Origin: Glycomyces algeriensis | GTDB taxonomy: Bacteria; Actinomycetota; Actinomycetes; Mycobacteriales; Micromonosporaceae | DNA length: 64,000 nt | Reading direction: 5' to 3' | Assembly (NCBI RefSeq): GCF_027622855.1 | Contig: NZ_JAPZVR010000003.1 | Span: 397,148 to 461,147 of the forward strand | Shown here: in pieces, positions 16,349 to 25,118 of the stretch | Position numbering within the stretch: position 1 is the stretch's first letter | How the letters are laid out: every line of letters begins with the position of its first letter | The notes under the pieces: model-generated | Databases searched by the model: none | Told to the model about the DNA's origin: nothing | Seen by the model: the letters and a program-made list of their open reading frames with translations, nothing else | Made by a program: the position numbers and the translations under genes

Positions 16349-17338
16349 TCAGCGCTCGTTCGTCCAGAAGACGGGGCGGCGGTTGGTGCGCCCCGGAGCA
16401 CGGCCCTCGGGGAACGCCACGTAGTTCCCGGGGTGGGATTTGGCGACGCTCTTGAGGGTGGTGGCCTCGGCGACGGCCTCGTAGGCGTCGGCGAAGCGGC
16501 GCACCGTGGAGAGGGCGACGCCGGTGGAGAGCGTGGGCAGGCGCGAGCGGGTGAGGCGCCGGGAGGTGCGGTCGGCGTGCTCGATGTAGCCGCGCTCGAC
16601 GTCGCGGGGTTCGCAGAGCTGGCGGACGCGGCGCGCGAAGTGGTCGTTGAGGAAGCCGGTGACGGCCTCGGCGTGCTCGGGCAGGCACAGGATCGTGAAG
16701 TCGTCGCCGCCCACGTGGCCGAGGAAGACCGGGGCGGCCCCGGCGTCCCCGGCGGCGGCGTAGACGCACTCGGCGAGGGCCCGGATGAACTCGTCGCCGC
16801 GCACGAACCCGTACACGTCGTTCACCGCTTTGAACTGGTCGATGTCGATGTAGCACAAGGCGAACGGGTCCCCGCGCTTGATCCAGGACTGGAGCTCGCG
16901 CAGGATCCGGTCGTTGCCGGGCATGCCGGTGAGCGGGGAGGACTCGCGGACCTCGCGGTGGCGGCGGATCGCGGAGTCGATGCGGGCGGAGACCTCGGCG
17001 GGGTCGAAGGGCTTGGCGATGAAGTCGTCGGCCCCGGCCTTGAGGCCGGCGATCTTGTCGGCCGAGGAGGGCCCGGCGCCGAGGAGGATGAGCGGCAGGC
17101 TGGCGGTGGCCGGGTCGGCGCGGAGCTGGCGGGTGAGGGCGAGGCCGTCGATGAACGGCAGGTCGGCCTCGAGCAGGACGATGCCGGGCCGGCGCAGCGC
17201 GATCCCGGCGAGGGCCTGGTAGCCGTCGCGGGCGAGCGCGGTGTCGAACCCGTCGGCCCTCAGCCGGGCGGCGAGGAACTCGGCGATCTCGGCGTCGTTG
17301 TCGGCGATGAGGACCAGTTCGGTGGGGGTATTAGCCAC
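16349..17338 (-). CDS. response-regulator-like REC-GGDEF protein
   Basis: 329 residues: a receiver domain (about 6-125) and a GGDEF domain (about 135-315). The receiver keeps Lys109 (FIAKPFD), but the position of the phosphoacceptor Asp is Glu57 in LLEADLP. The second acidic-pocket residue is also Asn (ADNDAE). The GGDEF signature is GGDDF (210-214), an uncommon but possibly active variant, so it is a possible diguanylate cyclase; the BldD regulator in this window binds c-di-GMP in relatives. The start is taken as the GTG at 17338; an ATG at 17443 would overlap rpe. The gene follows rpe closely on the same strand. Confidence 0.83.
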   Translation of the reverse strand: MANTPTELVLIADNDAEIAEFLAARLRADGFDTALARDGYQALAGIALRRPGIVLLEADLPFIDGLALTRQLRADPATASLPLILLGAGPSSADKIAGLKAGADDFIAKPFDPAEVSARIDSAIRRHREVRESSPLTGMPGNDRILRELQSWIKRGDPFALCYIDIDQFKAVNDVYGFVRGDEFIRALAECVYAAAGDAGAAPVFLGHVGGDDFTILCLPEHAEAVTGFLNDHFARRVRQLCEPRDVERGYIEHADRTSRRLTRSRLPTLSTGVALSTVRRFADAYEAVAEATTLKSVAKSHPGNYVAFPEGRAPGRTNRRPVFWTNER

Positions 17339-17390
17339 AGCGTTTACTCGCTGTCGGGCGGGGGTGGGGGACGGGCGGGCGCATGGCGCG

Positions 17391-18086
17391 TCATCCCGAT
17401 GATCGCGCCGCGTCGGCGCGGGCGCGCAGGCGCCGGGCCGCATCGGCGGGGTCGGCCGCGCCGTAGACCGCGGTGCCGGCGACGAACGCGTCGGCCCCGG
17501 CCTCCGCGGCGGCGGCGATGGTGTCGTCGGCGATGCCGCCGTCGACTTCGATGCGCAGCTCCAGGTGGCCGGAGTCGGCGTGGGCGCGGGCGGTGCGGAC
17601 CTTCGCGAGCAGCTCGGGCATGAACTTCTGGCCGCCGAAGCCGGCCTTGATGGTCATGATGAGGAGCGTGTCGAAGGCCGGGAGGATCTCGAGGTAGTCC
17701 TCCACCGGCGTGTCGCGGTCGATCGCGAGCCCGGCCTTGGAGCCCGCGGCGCGCAGGTCCTTCGCGAGCCTGACGGGGTCGTCGGCGGCTTCAGCGTGGA
17801 AGGTGACGTTGTAGGCGCCGAGCTCGGCGTAGCCGGGGGCCCAGCGCTTCGGGTCCTCGATCATGAGGTGGCAGTCCAGCGGGATGTCCGTGGCGGCCTT
17901 GAGGGACTTCACGATCGGCGGGCCGAGCGTGAGGTTGGGGACGAAGTGGTTGTCCATGACGTCGACATGGAGCCAGTCGACGCTCCCCTCGACCGCGTCG
18001 GCCGCCTCGGCGAGGCGGGCGAAGTCCGCCGCCAGGAGGCTCGGGGCGATGACGGTGTCGGCCTGCGCCGTTCGGAACTGTGCCAC
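17391..18086 (-). CDS. rpe: ribulose-phosphate 3-epimerase
   Basis: Interconverts ribulose- and xylulose-5-phosphate in the pentose phosphate pathway. It is a 231-residue TIM barrel. [28 protein letters not shown] (metal His and Asp), [16 protein letters not shown] and EVDGGI are all present. The GTG at 18086 gives a start VAQFRTAQ; an in-frame ATG at 18185 would run into the repeat element upstream and is less likely. The link to riboflavin genes makes sense because ribulose-5-phosphate is the RibB substrate, but operon membership is not shown. Confidence 0.95.
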   Translation of the reverse strand: MAQFRTAQADTVIAPSLLAADFARLAEAADAVEGSVDWLHVDVMDNHFVPNLTLGPPIVKSLKAATDIPLDCHLMIEDPKRWAPGYAELGAYNVTFHAEAADDPVRLAKDLRAAGSKAGLAIDRDTPVEDYLEILPAFDTLLIMTIKAGFGGQKFMPELLAKVRTARAHADSGHLELRIEVDGGIADDTIAAAAEAGADAFVAGTAVYGAADPADAARRLRARADAARSSG

Positions 18087-18139
18087 AGGGACAGTGTAGG
18101 TCGCAGAGCCGCGGCGCGGGTCGGACACGGGCCCGGTCT

Positions 18140-18310
18140 GTGAGTCAGGGCGGAGCTGCGCCCGAGACCATTCGTTGCTCGCCATGCCGATTGACGGCTC
18201 GCAAGCTTCGCCGAGACTGCGAAAGGGCCTCCGAATACCGGTGTCGTATTCGGAGGCCCGACAGCGCAGCGAGCGGGCGAATGGGCCGGGAGCAGCCCGT
18301 TCTGGCTCAC
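18140..18310. repeat. dispersed palindromic element, copy A
   Basis: 171 bp that can fold end to end. The outer arms GTGAGTCAG (18140) and GGCTCAC (to 18310) are imperfect inverted repeats, as are CCATTCGTTGCTCGC and its partner near 18266-18285. Inside are the 18-bp core (18196-18213) and a perfect 14-bp stem GGGCCTCCGAATAC / GTATTCGGAGGCCC around loop CGGTGTC. It shares its layout with copy B at 37492-37690. It sits between rpe and the GH6 gene and has no reading frame of its own. Confidence 0.82.
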
Positions 18311-18344
18311 CGACCGCGTCCTAGGTGTCGGTTGTGATGTCAGG

Positions 18345-19709
18345 TCAGCAGGGGACGTCCATATCGGCCGGCGAGCCGGAGGCGACGAAGCCGAACAGCT
18401 CCTTCGTCTGGCCCGCCGCGACGGAGCCGTTCCAGCCCACGTCCTTGGCGGTCACCGTCTTCCCGGAGGTCGTGAGCTGCGTGTTCCAGCTGCTCGTGAC
18501 CGCTTGGGTGCCGGGCCACGTCCACGAGATCGTCCAGCCGTTGACGGCCTGGTCCGCGGTCATGGAGACCTTGCCCTGCCAGCCGCCGTTCCAGGTGCTG
18601 ACGGCGTCGATGTGGATGGTGCAGTCGGTCTCGCCGGGCCCGCCGGTGGTGGGGTCGTCGCTGGTCGGGTCGTCGGTCGGGGAGGTCACCGGGTCGGTCG
18701 GCTCGACCTGCCCGGGCCAGCCGCTGCCGGCGTTGTTGGCGAGCTGGTAGGCCAGGTCGGGGATGAACTGGCCGGCCGAGCCGGCGCAGCCGTCGGCCTC
18801 GCCGGGGAGCTTGACCCACAGGTACGCGTCGATGCCGGTGACGCCGGTGGACGTGGTCGGGAACTTGCCGACCGCGCGGCCCGCGGGGTCGCACCAGTCG
18901 TTCGGGTTGGGCGGGTTCAGCGGCCCGTTGCCGTTGCGGCTGGTGTCGATGACGACGCCCTTGCTCGTGCCGACGATGTTGCGGACCTGCTGCGCGTAGG
19001 CGGTGGTCTCGTCGGTGGTGCGGTAGTTGGAGACGTTGAGGGAGAAGCCGTCGGCGTACTGGAGACCGGCGGCCTGGAGGCGGCTGGCGGCCGCGGACGC
19101 GGTGAGCCAGGCCGAGTTGCCGGCGTCGAGGTAGACCTTGGCCGCCGGGTCGGCGGCGTTGAGCTTCTGCGCCGCGTAGGAGAGCGAGGCGTTGATCTGG
19201 GCCCGCTCAGTGGAGCTGTGGCAGTCGTGCGCGATCACGTCGGGCTCGATCACGATGTATGCGGGCCCGTCGATCTCGCCGGCGATGGCGTCGATCCAGC
19301 CGCGGTAGGCGTCGTGGTTCGGGGCGCCGCCGCCGGAGTGGCCGCCGCAGTCGCGGTTGGGGATGCCGTAGACGACCATGATCGGGGCCGCCCCGGAAGC
19401 GGCGGCGCCGTCGACCACGGCCGCGACCTGGGCCGCGATGCCGCCGGTGGGCTGGTACTGGGTGAACCAGTTGCCCGCCGGGGTCTCGGCGATCCGGTCG
19501 CGGATCATGCTCGTGCGCCAGTCGTTGGGGTTCTGGTTCACCCAGCGGGCCGCCCCCGTGTTCGGGTTCGTCCATAGTGCTTGGGCCTGCGCCGAGACGT
19601 CCTCCTGTGCGCCCGCGTTGGGGCTGAGGAGGAAGCCCGCGCTGAGCGCGGTGGCGACCGCGGTCGCCATTCCCGCGACGATCGCCGCGAGGCGCTTTCG
19701 TCGGTTCAT
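18345..19709 (-). CDS. secreted GH6 cellulase with C-terminal CBM2
   Basis: 454 residues, extracellular. Residues 1-35 are a signal peptide; 40-325 form the GH6 catalytic domain. Asp120 in IPNRDCGG and Asp157 in VIEPD are the expected catalytic residues. A Thr/Asp/Pro linker follows (about 328-353), then a family 2 cellulose-binding module (about 354-454) with paired Cys and surface Trp residues. It is most like endoglucanase-type GH6. The ATG follows AAGGAGCACCTG. A near-consensus CebR box lies 62 bp upstream, so induction by cellobiose is likely. Confidence 0.95.
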   Translation of the reverse strand: MNRRKRLAAIVAGMATAVATALSAGFLLSPNAGAQEDVSAQAQALWTNPNTGAARWVNQNPNDWRTSMIRDRIAETPAGNWFTQYQPTGGIAAQVAAVVDGAAASGAAPIMVVYGIPNRDCGGHSGGGAPNHDAYRGWIDAIAGEIDGPAYIVIEPDVIAHDCHSSTERAQINASLSYAAQKLNAADPAAKVYLDAGNSAWLTASAAASRLQAAGLQYADGFSLNVSNYRTTDETTAYAQQVRNIVGTSKGVVIDTSRNGNGPLNPPNPNDWCDPAGRAVGKFPTTSTGVTGIDAYLWVKLPGEADGCAGSAGQFIPDLAYQLANNAGSGWPGQVEPTDPVTSPTDDPTSDDPTTGGPGETDCTIHIDAVSTWNGGWQGKVSMTADQAVNGWTISWTWPGTQAVTSSWNTQLTTSGKTVTAKDVGWNGSVAAGQTKELFGFVASGSPADMDVPC

Positions 19710-19770
19710 CAGGTGCTCCTTGGGTCAGTTGTGCCGGTAACCCGGGGATATATTCACCCCTGTCTATGAA

Positions 19771-19784
19771 TGGTAGCGCTTCCA
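19771..19784. promoter_or_regulatory. CebR-like operator upstream of the GH6 gene
   Basis: TGGTAGCGCTTCCA matches the 14-bp CebR (LacI family) consensus TGGGAGCGCTCCCA at 12 of 14 positions and is itself palindromic apart from one base pair. In Streptomyces and Thermobifida such boxes repress cellulase genes until cellobiose is present. Confidence 0.8.
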
Positions 19785-19818
19785 AAATGTGGGGCTTTCG
19801 GTGCCCCGCCCGAAAAAA

Positions 19819-19869
19819 CAGGGCCCCTTCCTGCGACCGGTTCGCACCGTGACGCGGGAAGGGGCCCTG
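19819..19869 (-). terminator. terminator of the def-fmt-rsmB operon
   Basis: 13-bp perfect stem CAGGGCCCCTTCC / GGAAGGGGCCCTG. On the minus strand it is followed by TTTTTT, a textbook intrinsic terminator, 11 bp after the rsmB stop. Confidence 0.9.
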
Positions 19870-19880
19870 CAGCTGGAGTG

Positions 19881-21257
19881 TTATCGGTTGCCGGTCTTGC
19901 GCAGCAGCGCGAGGAACATGGCGTCCGTGCCGTGGCGGTGCGGCCACAACTGCACGAACTCGCCGCGCTCGGCACCGGGCACGCGCTTGAGGAGCCACTC
20001 GGGACGGACGAGCTCCGCTCCCCCGTCCTTGAGCACCGACTCGACCACCGCTTCGGTCTCGGCGATCACCGGCGAGCAGGTCACGTACGCGACGATGCCG
20101 CCCGGCCGCGCCAGCCGCAGGCCCGAGACGAGCAGCTCGCGCTGCAGCGGCACCAGGTCGTCGATGTCGCTGCGCTGCTTGCGCCACCGCGCCTCCGGGC
20201 GGCGGCGCAGCGCGCCGAGCCCCGAGCACGGGGCGTCGACGAGCACCCGGTCGGCGGAACCCGCCTTGCCGAAGGTGCGGCCGTCGCCGGTGTGGACGGT
20301 GACGGGCAGGCCGCGCGAGGCCTTGGAGACGAGTTCGGCGCGGTGCGACTGGATCTCGACCGCGTCGATCGCCGCGCCCCGTTGGGCTGCAACCGCTCCG
20401 AGCAGGCCGGTCTTGCCGCCGGGCCCGGCGCACAGGTCGATCCACCGCTTGTCCGAGCCCTCCAGCGAGGCTTCGGCGAGCTGCAGGGCGACCAGTTGGC
20501 TGCCCTCGTCCTGGACGTGGGCGAGGCCGGTGGCCACGGCCGGGAGGCGACCGGGGTCGCCGCTCGGCATGTAGACCGCGTACGGCGACCACTGGCCGTG
20601 CCCGCCGCCGCGCGACTCGCGCGACAGGTCGCCCTTGGTGATGCGGCCGGGCTTGGCGCACAGGTGCACCGGGGGGGCCACGTTGTCCGCCGCCAGCGCG
20701 GCCGGCAGCTCCTCGGGGCCGAGCACCGACTCGAACTCGCTCGAGATCCACTGCGGGTGCGCGTAGCGCAGGGAGAGGTCGTGGAGGCGGTCGCCGGTGG
20801 CGAGCTCCTCGGTCCACTGCTCGAGGTCCTTCGCGGCGACCTTGCGCAGCACGGCGTTCGCGAGTCCGGAGACGCGCGGGGAGACGGCCGCCTTGACGAG
20901 GCTGACGGTGGTGGCGACGGCCGCGTGGGCGGGGATGCGCATGTACAGGAGCTGGTAGGCGCCCAGGCAGAGGGCGTCGACGAGGTCCTGCTGGAGCTGG
21001 CGGATCTCGCGGCCGGAGGCGGCGGCGAGGATCGCTTCGAGGGTGCCGAGGCTGCGGAGCGTGCCGTAGGTGAGCTCGGTGGCGAGGGCGGCGTCGCGGC
21101 CGGAGTTGTCGGTCTCGGCGAGCATCCGCGGCAGCACGAGGTTGGCGTAGGCGTTGTCGGCGGTGACGGCGTTGATCGCGTCGAACGCGACGCGGCGCGG
21201 GTTCACCTTCGGACGGTCGTTCTCGGGCGCTCGTTTGCGGTTTCGCTTGTCGCTCAT
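19881..21257 (-). CDS. rsmB: 16S rRNA (cytosine-967-C5) methyltransferase
   Basis: 458 residues: an N-terminal NusB-like RNA-binding domain (about 20-160), then a SAM-dependent m5C methyltransferase. The SAM loop [11 protein letters not shown] is at 274-284, the conserved Cys344 lies in DAPCSGLG and Cys394, the likely catalytic nucleophile, in VTCSP. It modifies C967 of 16S rRNA in assembling ribosomes. The ATG at 21257 overlaps the fmt stop (ATGA), so the genes are translationally coupled. A longer upstream reading overlaps fmt and is rejected. Confidence 0.95.
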   Translation of the reverse strand: MSDKRNRKRAPENDRPKVNPRRVAFDAINAVTADNAYANLVLPRMLAETDNSGRDAALATELTYGTLRSLGTLEAILAAASGREIRQLQQDLVDALCLGAYQLLYMRIPAHAAVATTVSLVKAAVSPRVSGLANAVLRKVAAKDLEQWTEELATGDRLHDLSLRYAHPQWISSEFESVLGPEELPAALAADNVAPPVHLCAKPGRITKGDLSRESRGGGHGQWSPYAVYMPSGDPGRLPAVATGLAHVQDEGSQLVALQLAEASLEGSDKRWIDLCAGPGGKTGLLGAVAAQRGAAIDAVEIQSHRAELVSKASRGLPVTVHTGDGRTFGKAGSADRVLVDAPCSGLGALRRRPEARWRKQRSDIDDLVPLQRELLVSGLRLARPGGIVAYVTCSPVIAETEAVVESVLKDGGAELVRPEWLLKRVPGAERGEFVQLWPHRHGTDAMFLALLRKTGNR

Positions 21258-22177
21258 GTGAACACCGGGCTCTCGGTCTGGAGGCCGCGGCCCCATGCGG
21301 CGGCGTCCATGGGTTTCTTCCCGGCGGGCTGGACCTGGTCGAGGAGGACCGGGTCGGTGGCGGTGCCGACATGGACGTGGTGCTTGGCGAGGCTGATCGC
21401 GCCGGGGGCGAGGCGCGGGCCTTCGGGGTCGGGGCGGACGGGGCCGAGGCGCAGCCGCTGGCCTTCGAACTCGGTCCAGGCCCCGGGGGCGGGGGTGACG
21501 GCGCGGATGCGGCGGTCGACGGCGAAGGCCGGGTCGGTCCAGCGGACGCGGGCGTCGTCGACGGCGATCTTGGGGGCGTAGGAGACGCCGTCGTCGGGCT
21601 GCGGTTCGCCGGTGATGATGCCGGCCTCGAGGGCGTCGACGACGTCGACGGTGAGGCGGGCGCCGGCGACGGCGAGGCGGTCGAGGAGGTCGCCTGAGGT
21701 GTCGGTGGCGGCGATGGGCTCGGTGAGGCGGCCGTAGACGGGTCCGGTGTCGAGGCCTTCCTCGAGCTGGAAGACGCAGGCGCCGGTCATCTCGTCGCCG
21801 TTGAGGACGGCGTGCTGCACGGGGGCGGCGCCGCGCCATGCGGGCAGGAGCGAGAAGTGCAGGTTGATCCAGCCCAGGCGCGGGATCGCGAGGGCGGCGG
21901 GCGGCACGAGGGCGCCGTAGGCGACGACGGGCACGATGTCGGCGTCGAGTTCGCGCAGGCGCGCGAGGAACTCGGGTTCGCGCGGTTTGGCGGGGGTGAG
22001 CACTTCGACGCCGTGCTCGTCGGCCCAGGCGGCGACGGGCGAGCGGGAGACCTTGCGGCCGCGGCCGACGCGCGCGTCAGGGCGGGTCAGGACCGCCGCC
22101 ACTTCGTGGTCGGACGCGTGGAGGGCCTCGAGGGTCGGCAGTGCGACCTCCGGGGTCCCGGCGAAGACGATCCTCAT
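21254..22177 (-). CDS. fmt: methionyl-tRNA formyltransferase
   Basis: Formylates initiator Met-tRNA using 10-formyl-THF. It has 307 residues: an N-terminal formyltransferase domain (about 1-190) with the motif [15 protein letters not shown] and the catalytic Asn/His/Asp set, and a C-terminal OB-like tRNA-binding domain. The ATG at 22177 overlaps the def stop. def-fmt-rsmB is a conserved gene order that links formylation, deformylation and rRNA modification. Confidence 0.97.
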   Translation of the reverse strand: MRIVFAGTPEVALPTLEALHASDHEVAAVLTRPDARVGRGRKVSRSPVAAWADEHGVEVLTPAKPREPEFLARLRELDADIVPVVAYGALVPPAALAIPRLGWINLHFSLLPAWRGAAPVQHAVLNGDEMTGACVFQLEEGLDTGPVYGRLTEPIAATDTSGDLLDRLAVAGARLTVDVVDALEAGIITGEPQPDDGVSYAPKIAVDDARVRWTDPAFAVDRRIRAVTPAPGAWTEFEGQRLRLGPVRPDPEGPRLAPGAISLAKHHVHVGTATDPVLLDQVQPAGKKPMDAAAWGRGLQTESPVFT

Positions 22178-22725
22178 CGCTTGAAGAACACACCCTTGGA
22201 GTCGTGGGGGGTGACTTTCACTTTGACGTCTTCGTTGTACCAGTCCTGGGACTGGATCTCCGCCATTGCGGCCTTGCGGCGGTCGGAGTCGAGGCGGTCG
22301 ATGAAGATGATGCCGTCGAGGTGGTCGGTCTCGTGTTGGAGGCAGCGGGCCATGAGGCCGGTGCCGACGATCTGGAGGGGGTCGCCGTACTCGTTGAAGC
22401 CCTTGGCGACGACGTTCTGGCGGCGGACCGTGTCGAAGTAGAGGCCGGGGAGGGAGAGGCAGCCTTCGGGGCCGTCCTGCTCCTCTTCGTCGGGGAACTC
22501 GAGCACGGGGTTGACGATGTGGCCGATGACGTCGTCGACGTCGAAGGAGAACACGCGCTTGCTGACGCCGAGCTGCGGCGCGGCGAGCCCGGCGCCGCCT
22601 TCGTCGCGCATGGTGTCGAGCAGGTCCTTCACGAGGCCCCGCAGTTCCTTGTCGAAGGTGTCGACGTCCTCGGCGGCGGTGCGCAGGACCGGGTCGCCGA
22701 AGATGCGGATGGGCTGGATCGACAA
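22174..22725 (-). CDS. def: peptide deformylase
   Basis: Removes the N-formyl group from nascent proteins at the ribosome exit. It has 183 residues with all three PDF motifs: [19 protein letters not shown] and QHETDHLDG, giving the metal ligands Cys and two His. The likely start is a TTG at 22725 with GGAAGG 8 bp upstream, giving the common N-terminus [16 protein letters not shown]. The frame stays open upstream to an ATG at 22962 that would add a membrane segment; see the separate entry. Confidence 0.94.
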   Translation of the reverse strand: MSIQPIRIFGDPVLRTAAEDVDTFDKELRGLVKDLLDTMRDEGGAGLAAPQLGVSKRVFSFDVDDVIGHIVNPVLEFPDEEEQDGPEGCLSLPGLYFDTVRRQNVVAKGFNEYGDPLQIVGTGLMARCLQHETDHLDGIIFIDRLDSDRRKAAMAEIQSQDWYNEDVKVKVTPHDSKGVFFKR

Positions 22726-22962
22726 TGTGCTGACCTTCCGATGCGTGTACTGGCCGTCTACCAGTGTCCCACCCGCCGGACGCGCTGCGTGAGGGGTCGG
22801 CGCCCGGTGTGGTGCGGATCCGGGCCGCCGCGCCGGGCCCGCGGCCGCGCCCGCCTCGGCGGCCCGGTCGGCGGCGCGCATGAGCCCGGCGACGAGGCAG
22901 GCGGTGGCGCACACGAGCAGGACGACCACGGGGAACGGCACGGCGAGGTCGAGGAGTCCCAT
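22726..22962 (-). other. in-frame upstream extension of def with a membrane segment
   Basis: From the ATG at 22962, 3 bp after the preceding permease stop, the frame runs without a stop into def. The first 28 residues are a single hydrophobic helix ([20 protein letters not shown]...), followed by an Ala/Pro/Arg-rich linker of about 50 residues. It could be a small membrane protein that reads through, an N-terminal anchor for deformylase, or chance. Only a weak AGAAAAG precedes the ATG. Confidence 0.35.
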
Positions 22963-22965
22963 GGT

Positions 22966-23670
22966 TCAGGCTTTTCTGTGGGACATCGGCGCCCGGGCGA
23001 GCGTGAGCCAGACGATCAGGACGAACACGACGGTGAGGACGGCGTCCATCGGAGCCAGCAACTCCTCGCTGCCGGGGAACTCGACTTCGAAGACCTTGCC
23101 TTCGGCGAACTCCGTGAACAGCAGTTGGAACGGGATCGGTCGGAAGATCAGCACCGCGATGACGACCCCGGCGAGCACCGCACCGAGGGTTCGGCCGTTG
23201 AAGCGGGCCATGACCGCGCCGGCGGCGGCCCCGGCGGTGAAGTAGACGGCTGTGCGGATCAGGGTTTCGAGCAGGGCCGCGCCGCCGAGGTCGAGTCGGC
23301 CGAGGTCTCCGGCACCGACGAGGTTGTGGCAGAGCTTGACCAGTTCGATGAAGGCGACGCTTCCGGCGAGGACGACCGCGCTGAAGACGGCGAACGCGAC
23401 GAAGAGCTCCTTGCGGGTCATGCCGGTGGCTATCGCGCGCGGGAAAGCCTTGAAGAGGTAGGCCCAGCCGATGGCGGTGAGGACGAACGGCGCGTAGCGG
23501 AGGAGGTAGACGCTGTAGTCGCCTTCGAAGCCGATAGCGAGGCGGAATCCGAGCTGGACGAGCTGCAGTGCCGCGAAGGCGATCAGGGCCCCGAGGCCGA
23601 CGGTCCTGCCGACCTCGGCGGACCATTGCAGGCCGAGGCGGTACTTGCGTTGGGCGAGTGCGGTGTTCAT
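22966..23670 (-). CDS. ABC-2-like permease subunit 3
   Basis: 234 residues with about six membrane helices. The N-terminal motif [12 protein letters not shown] is shared with the next permease (LAQRRYRFGWRLF), and [20 protein letters not shown] matches helix 3 of both siblings. It is a paralogue from local duplication. With the ATPase at 25119 it should form an exporter or drug-sensing pump of the YtrBCDEF type. The start overlaps no neighbour but lies 1 bp from the upstream stop. The substrate is unknown; cell-wall antibiotics induce the Bacillus ytr operon. Confidence 0.82.
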   Translation of the reverse strand: MNTALAQRKYRLGLQWSAEVGRTVGLGALIAFAALQLVQLGFRLAIGFEGDYSVYLLRYAPFVLTAIGWAYLFKAFPRAIATGMTRKELFVAFAVFSAVVLAGSVAFIELVKLCHNLVGAGDLGRLDLGGAALLETLIRTAVYFTAGAAAGAVMARFNGRTLGAVLAGVVIAVLIFRPIPFQLLFTEFAEGKVFEVEFPGSEELLAPMDAVLTVVFVLIVWLTLARAPMSHRKA

Positions 23671-23671
23671 G

Positions 23672-24355
23672 TCAGGCCTGCTTTCCCCGGACCGGGATCG
23701 AGCGGAGTGCGGCGGCGCATCCGGCGGCCAGGGCCGCGGCGAGGACGATGGCGGCGATGGCTGAGAGGGCGGTGGAGCGGCCCGGGTCGAACCACGCGTC
23801 GTTGAACTCGAGGTAGAGGGTCGCGGCGTAGAGCGCGCCGGTGCCGAAGAGGACCGCTGTGGTGAATCCGCCGCTGCCGCCGTAGCGGGTGGCGAGCGCG
23901 GCGACGAGGACGCCGGCGAAGCAGTAGACGGGCGTGATGGCGAGGTAGCGGACGCCGGAGGCGAGGGCGGCGCCGAAGCTCGTCGGGGGTTCGTCCACGA
24001 GCGCCATGAGGGCGTGCTCGGCGATGAAGCCCAAGGTCAGGTAGGCCGCGAGGGCGACGGAGGCGAGGACGCCGAAGAGCATGAAGGCGACGGTGATCTC
24101 GCGGCGGGTGCAGCCGCGGGAGACCCAGACGGCGAGGTTGCCGAAGAGCAGCATCCCGGCGGTGCCGGCGGCGAACCACTGGAGGACTGCGGCGGTGATG
24201 GACCACAGCCCGAGTTCGAAGACGTCGGCGAGCAGTGCGGAGAGGACGGGGATCAGCACGATCCCGGTGAGCAGCCACCACTTGAGCCAGGTGGTGGCGC
24301 CGGTGAAGAGGCGCCAGCCGAACCGGTAGCGGCGCTGGGCGAGTCGGGTTTCCAT
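23672..24355 (-). CDS. ABC-2-like permease subunit 2
   Basis: 227 residues with about six membrane helices. It shares the N-terminus METRLAQRRYRFG and the cytoplasmic motif CTRREITVAFMLFG with its two neighbours. It lies 2 bp after the stop of subunit 1 and 1 bp before subunit 3, so the three are translated as one block. It is probably a heteromeric partner rather than redundant. Confidence 0.82.
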   Translation of the reverse strand: METRLAQRRYRFGWRLFTGATTWLKWWLLTGIVLIPVLSALLADVFELGLWSITAAVLQWFAAGTAGMLLFGNLAVWVSRGCTRREITVAFMLFGVLASVALAAYLTLGFIAEHALMALVDEPPTSFGAALASGVRYLAITPVYCFAGVLVAALATRYGGSGGFTTAVLFGTGALYAATLYLEFNDAWFDPGRSTALSAIAAIVLAAALAAGCAAALRSIPVRGKQA

Positions 24356-24357
24356 GA

Positions 24358-25116
24358 TCAGGCCTTCTTGGAGCGCAGCGGGATGTCGATGAGGATCCGG
24401 CGGGCGGCGACCGCGAGGACGAGTGCGACGGCGACGATCGCGGCGAGGACCGCGGCGCGGCCCCAGTCGTCCATGAACCGGCCGAGGAAGCCCATCCAGC
24501 CCGGACCGAACGGCTCGGTGTCGTAGAGCGCGTTGTCGAGGCTGAAGACGACCGGGAGGACGGGGACCAGGAGCAGCCAGCCGCTGCCCTCCCAGCGGTA
24601 GGCGGCGGCGCCGATCGCGGCCCCGGCGGCGAAGTACGCGAGGTACATCAGCGGGTAGACCGCGGCGAAGGCGGCGGTCTCACCCCAGGAGCCGAGGGTC
24701 GTGATGGTGTCGTTGAGCTGGATCCCCTGGGTCCAGCCCATGGCGTCGTAGAAGACGCGTTCGACGAGAAGCCCGGCGAAGACGAGCACGCCGATCGCGA
24801 TCGACCACAGTAGGCCGAAGACGCCCATGGCGGCGCTGAGTTCGCGGCGGGTCAACCCCGCGGCGATCATGTTGGGCACCAGCGCGTAGAGGAAGCCGCC
24901 GGCGACGAACGCGGTGAACCACTTGCCGACGTTCGCGGTGTAGAACCAGGTCGAGAGCTCGATCTCAGTGGAGAGCGAGAGCGCGAGCGGCCCGAGGAAG
25001 GCGAGCACGACGGCCGCGGCGATCCAGTATCTGAAGTACTTCAGGCCCTCTCCGGCGAGGCCGAGGCCGAGGGCGAAGCGGCGGTTGGGCAGCGAGAGGT
25101 TCGCGAGGGACGACAT
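24358..25116 (-). CDS. ABC-2-like permease subunit 1
   Basis: 252 residues with about six membrane helices. It is a third paralogue of the set, with LPNRRFALGLGLAGEGLKYF at its N-terminus and LTRRELSAAMGVFG in the cytoplasmic loop. Its start lies 2 bp after the ATPase stop. It is the most divergent of the three permeases. Confidence 0.82.
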   Translation of the reverse strand: MSSLANLSLPNRRFALGLGLAGEGLKYFRYWIAAAVVLAFLGPLALSLSTEIELSTWFYTANVGKWFTAFVAGGFLYALVPNMIAAGLTRRELSAAMGVFGLLWSIAIGVLVFAGLLVERVFYDAMGWTQGIQLNDTITTLGSWGETAAFAAVYPLMYLAYFAAGAAIGAAAYRWEGSGWLLLVPVLPVVFSLDNALYDTEPFGPGWMGFLGRFMDDWGRAAVLAAIVAVALVLAVAARRILIDIPLRSKKA

Positions 25117-25118
25117 CG

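Noticed and set aside
23672-25116. Membrane genes as integral parts of a known antibiotic pump
   Set aside because: The permeases match the general YtrC/ABC-2 type only; no substrate-specific feature can be read.
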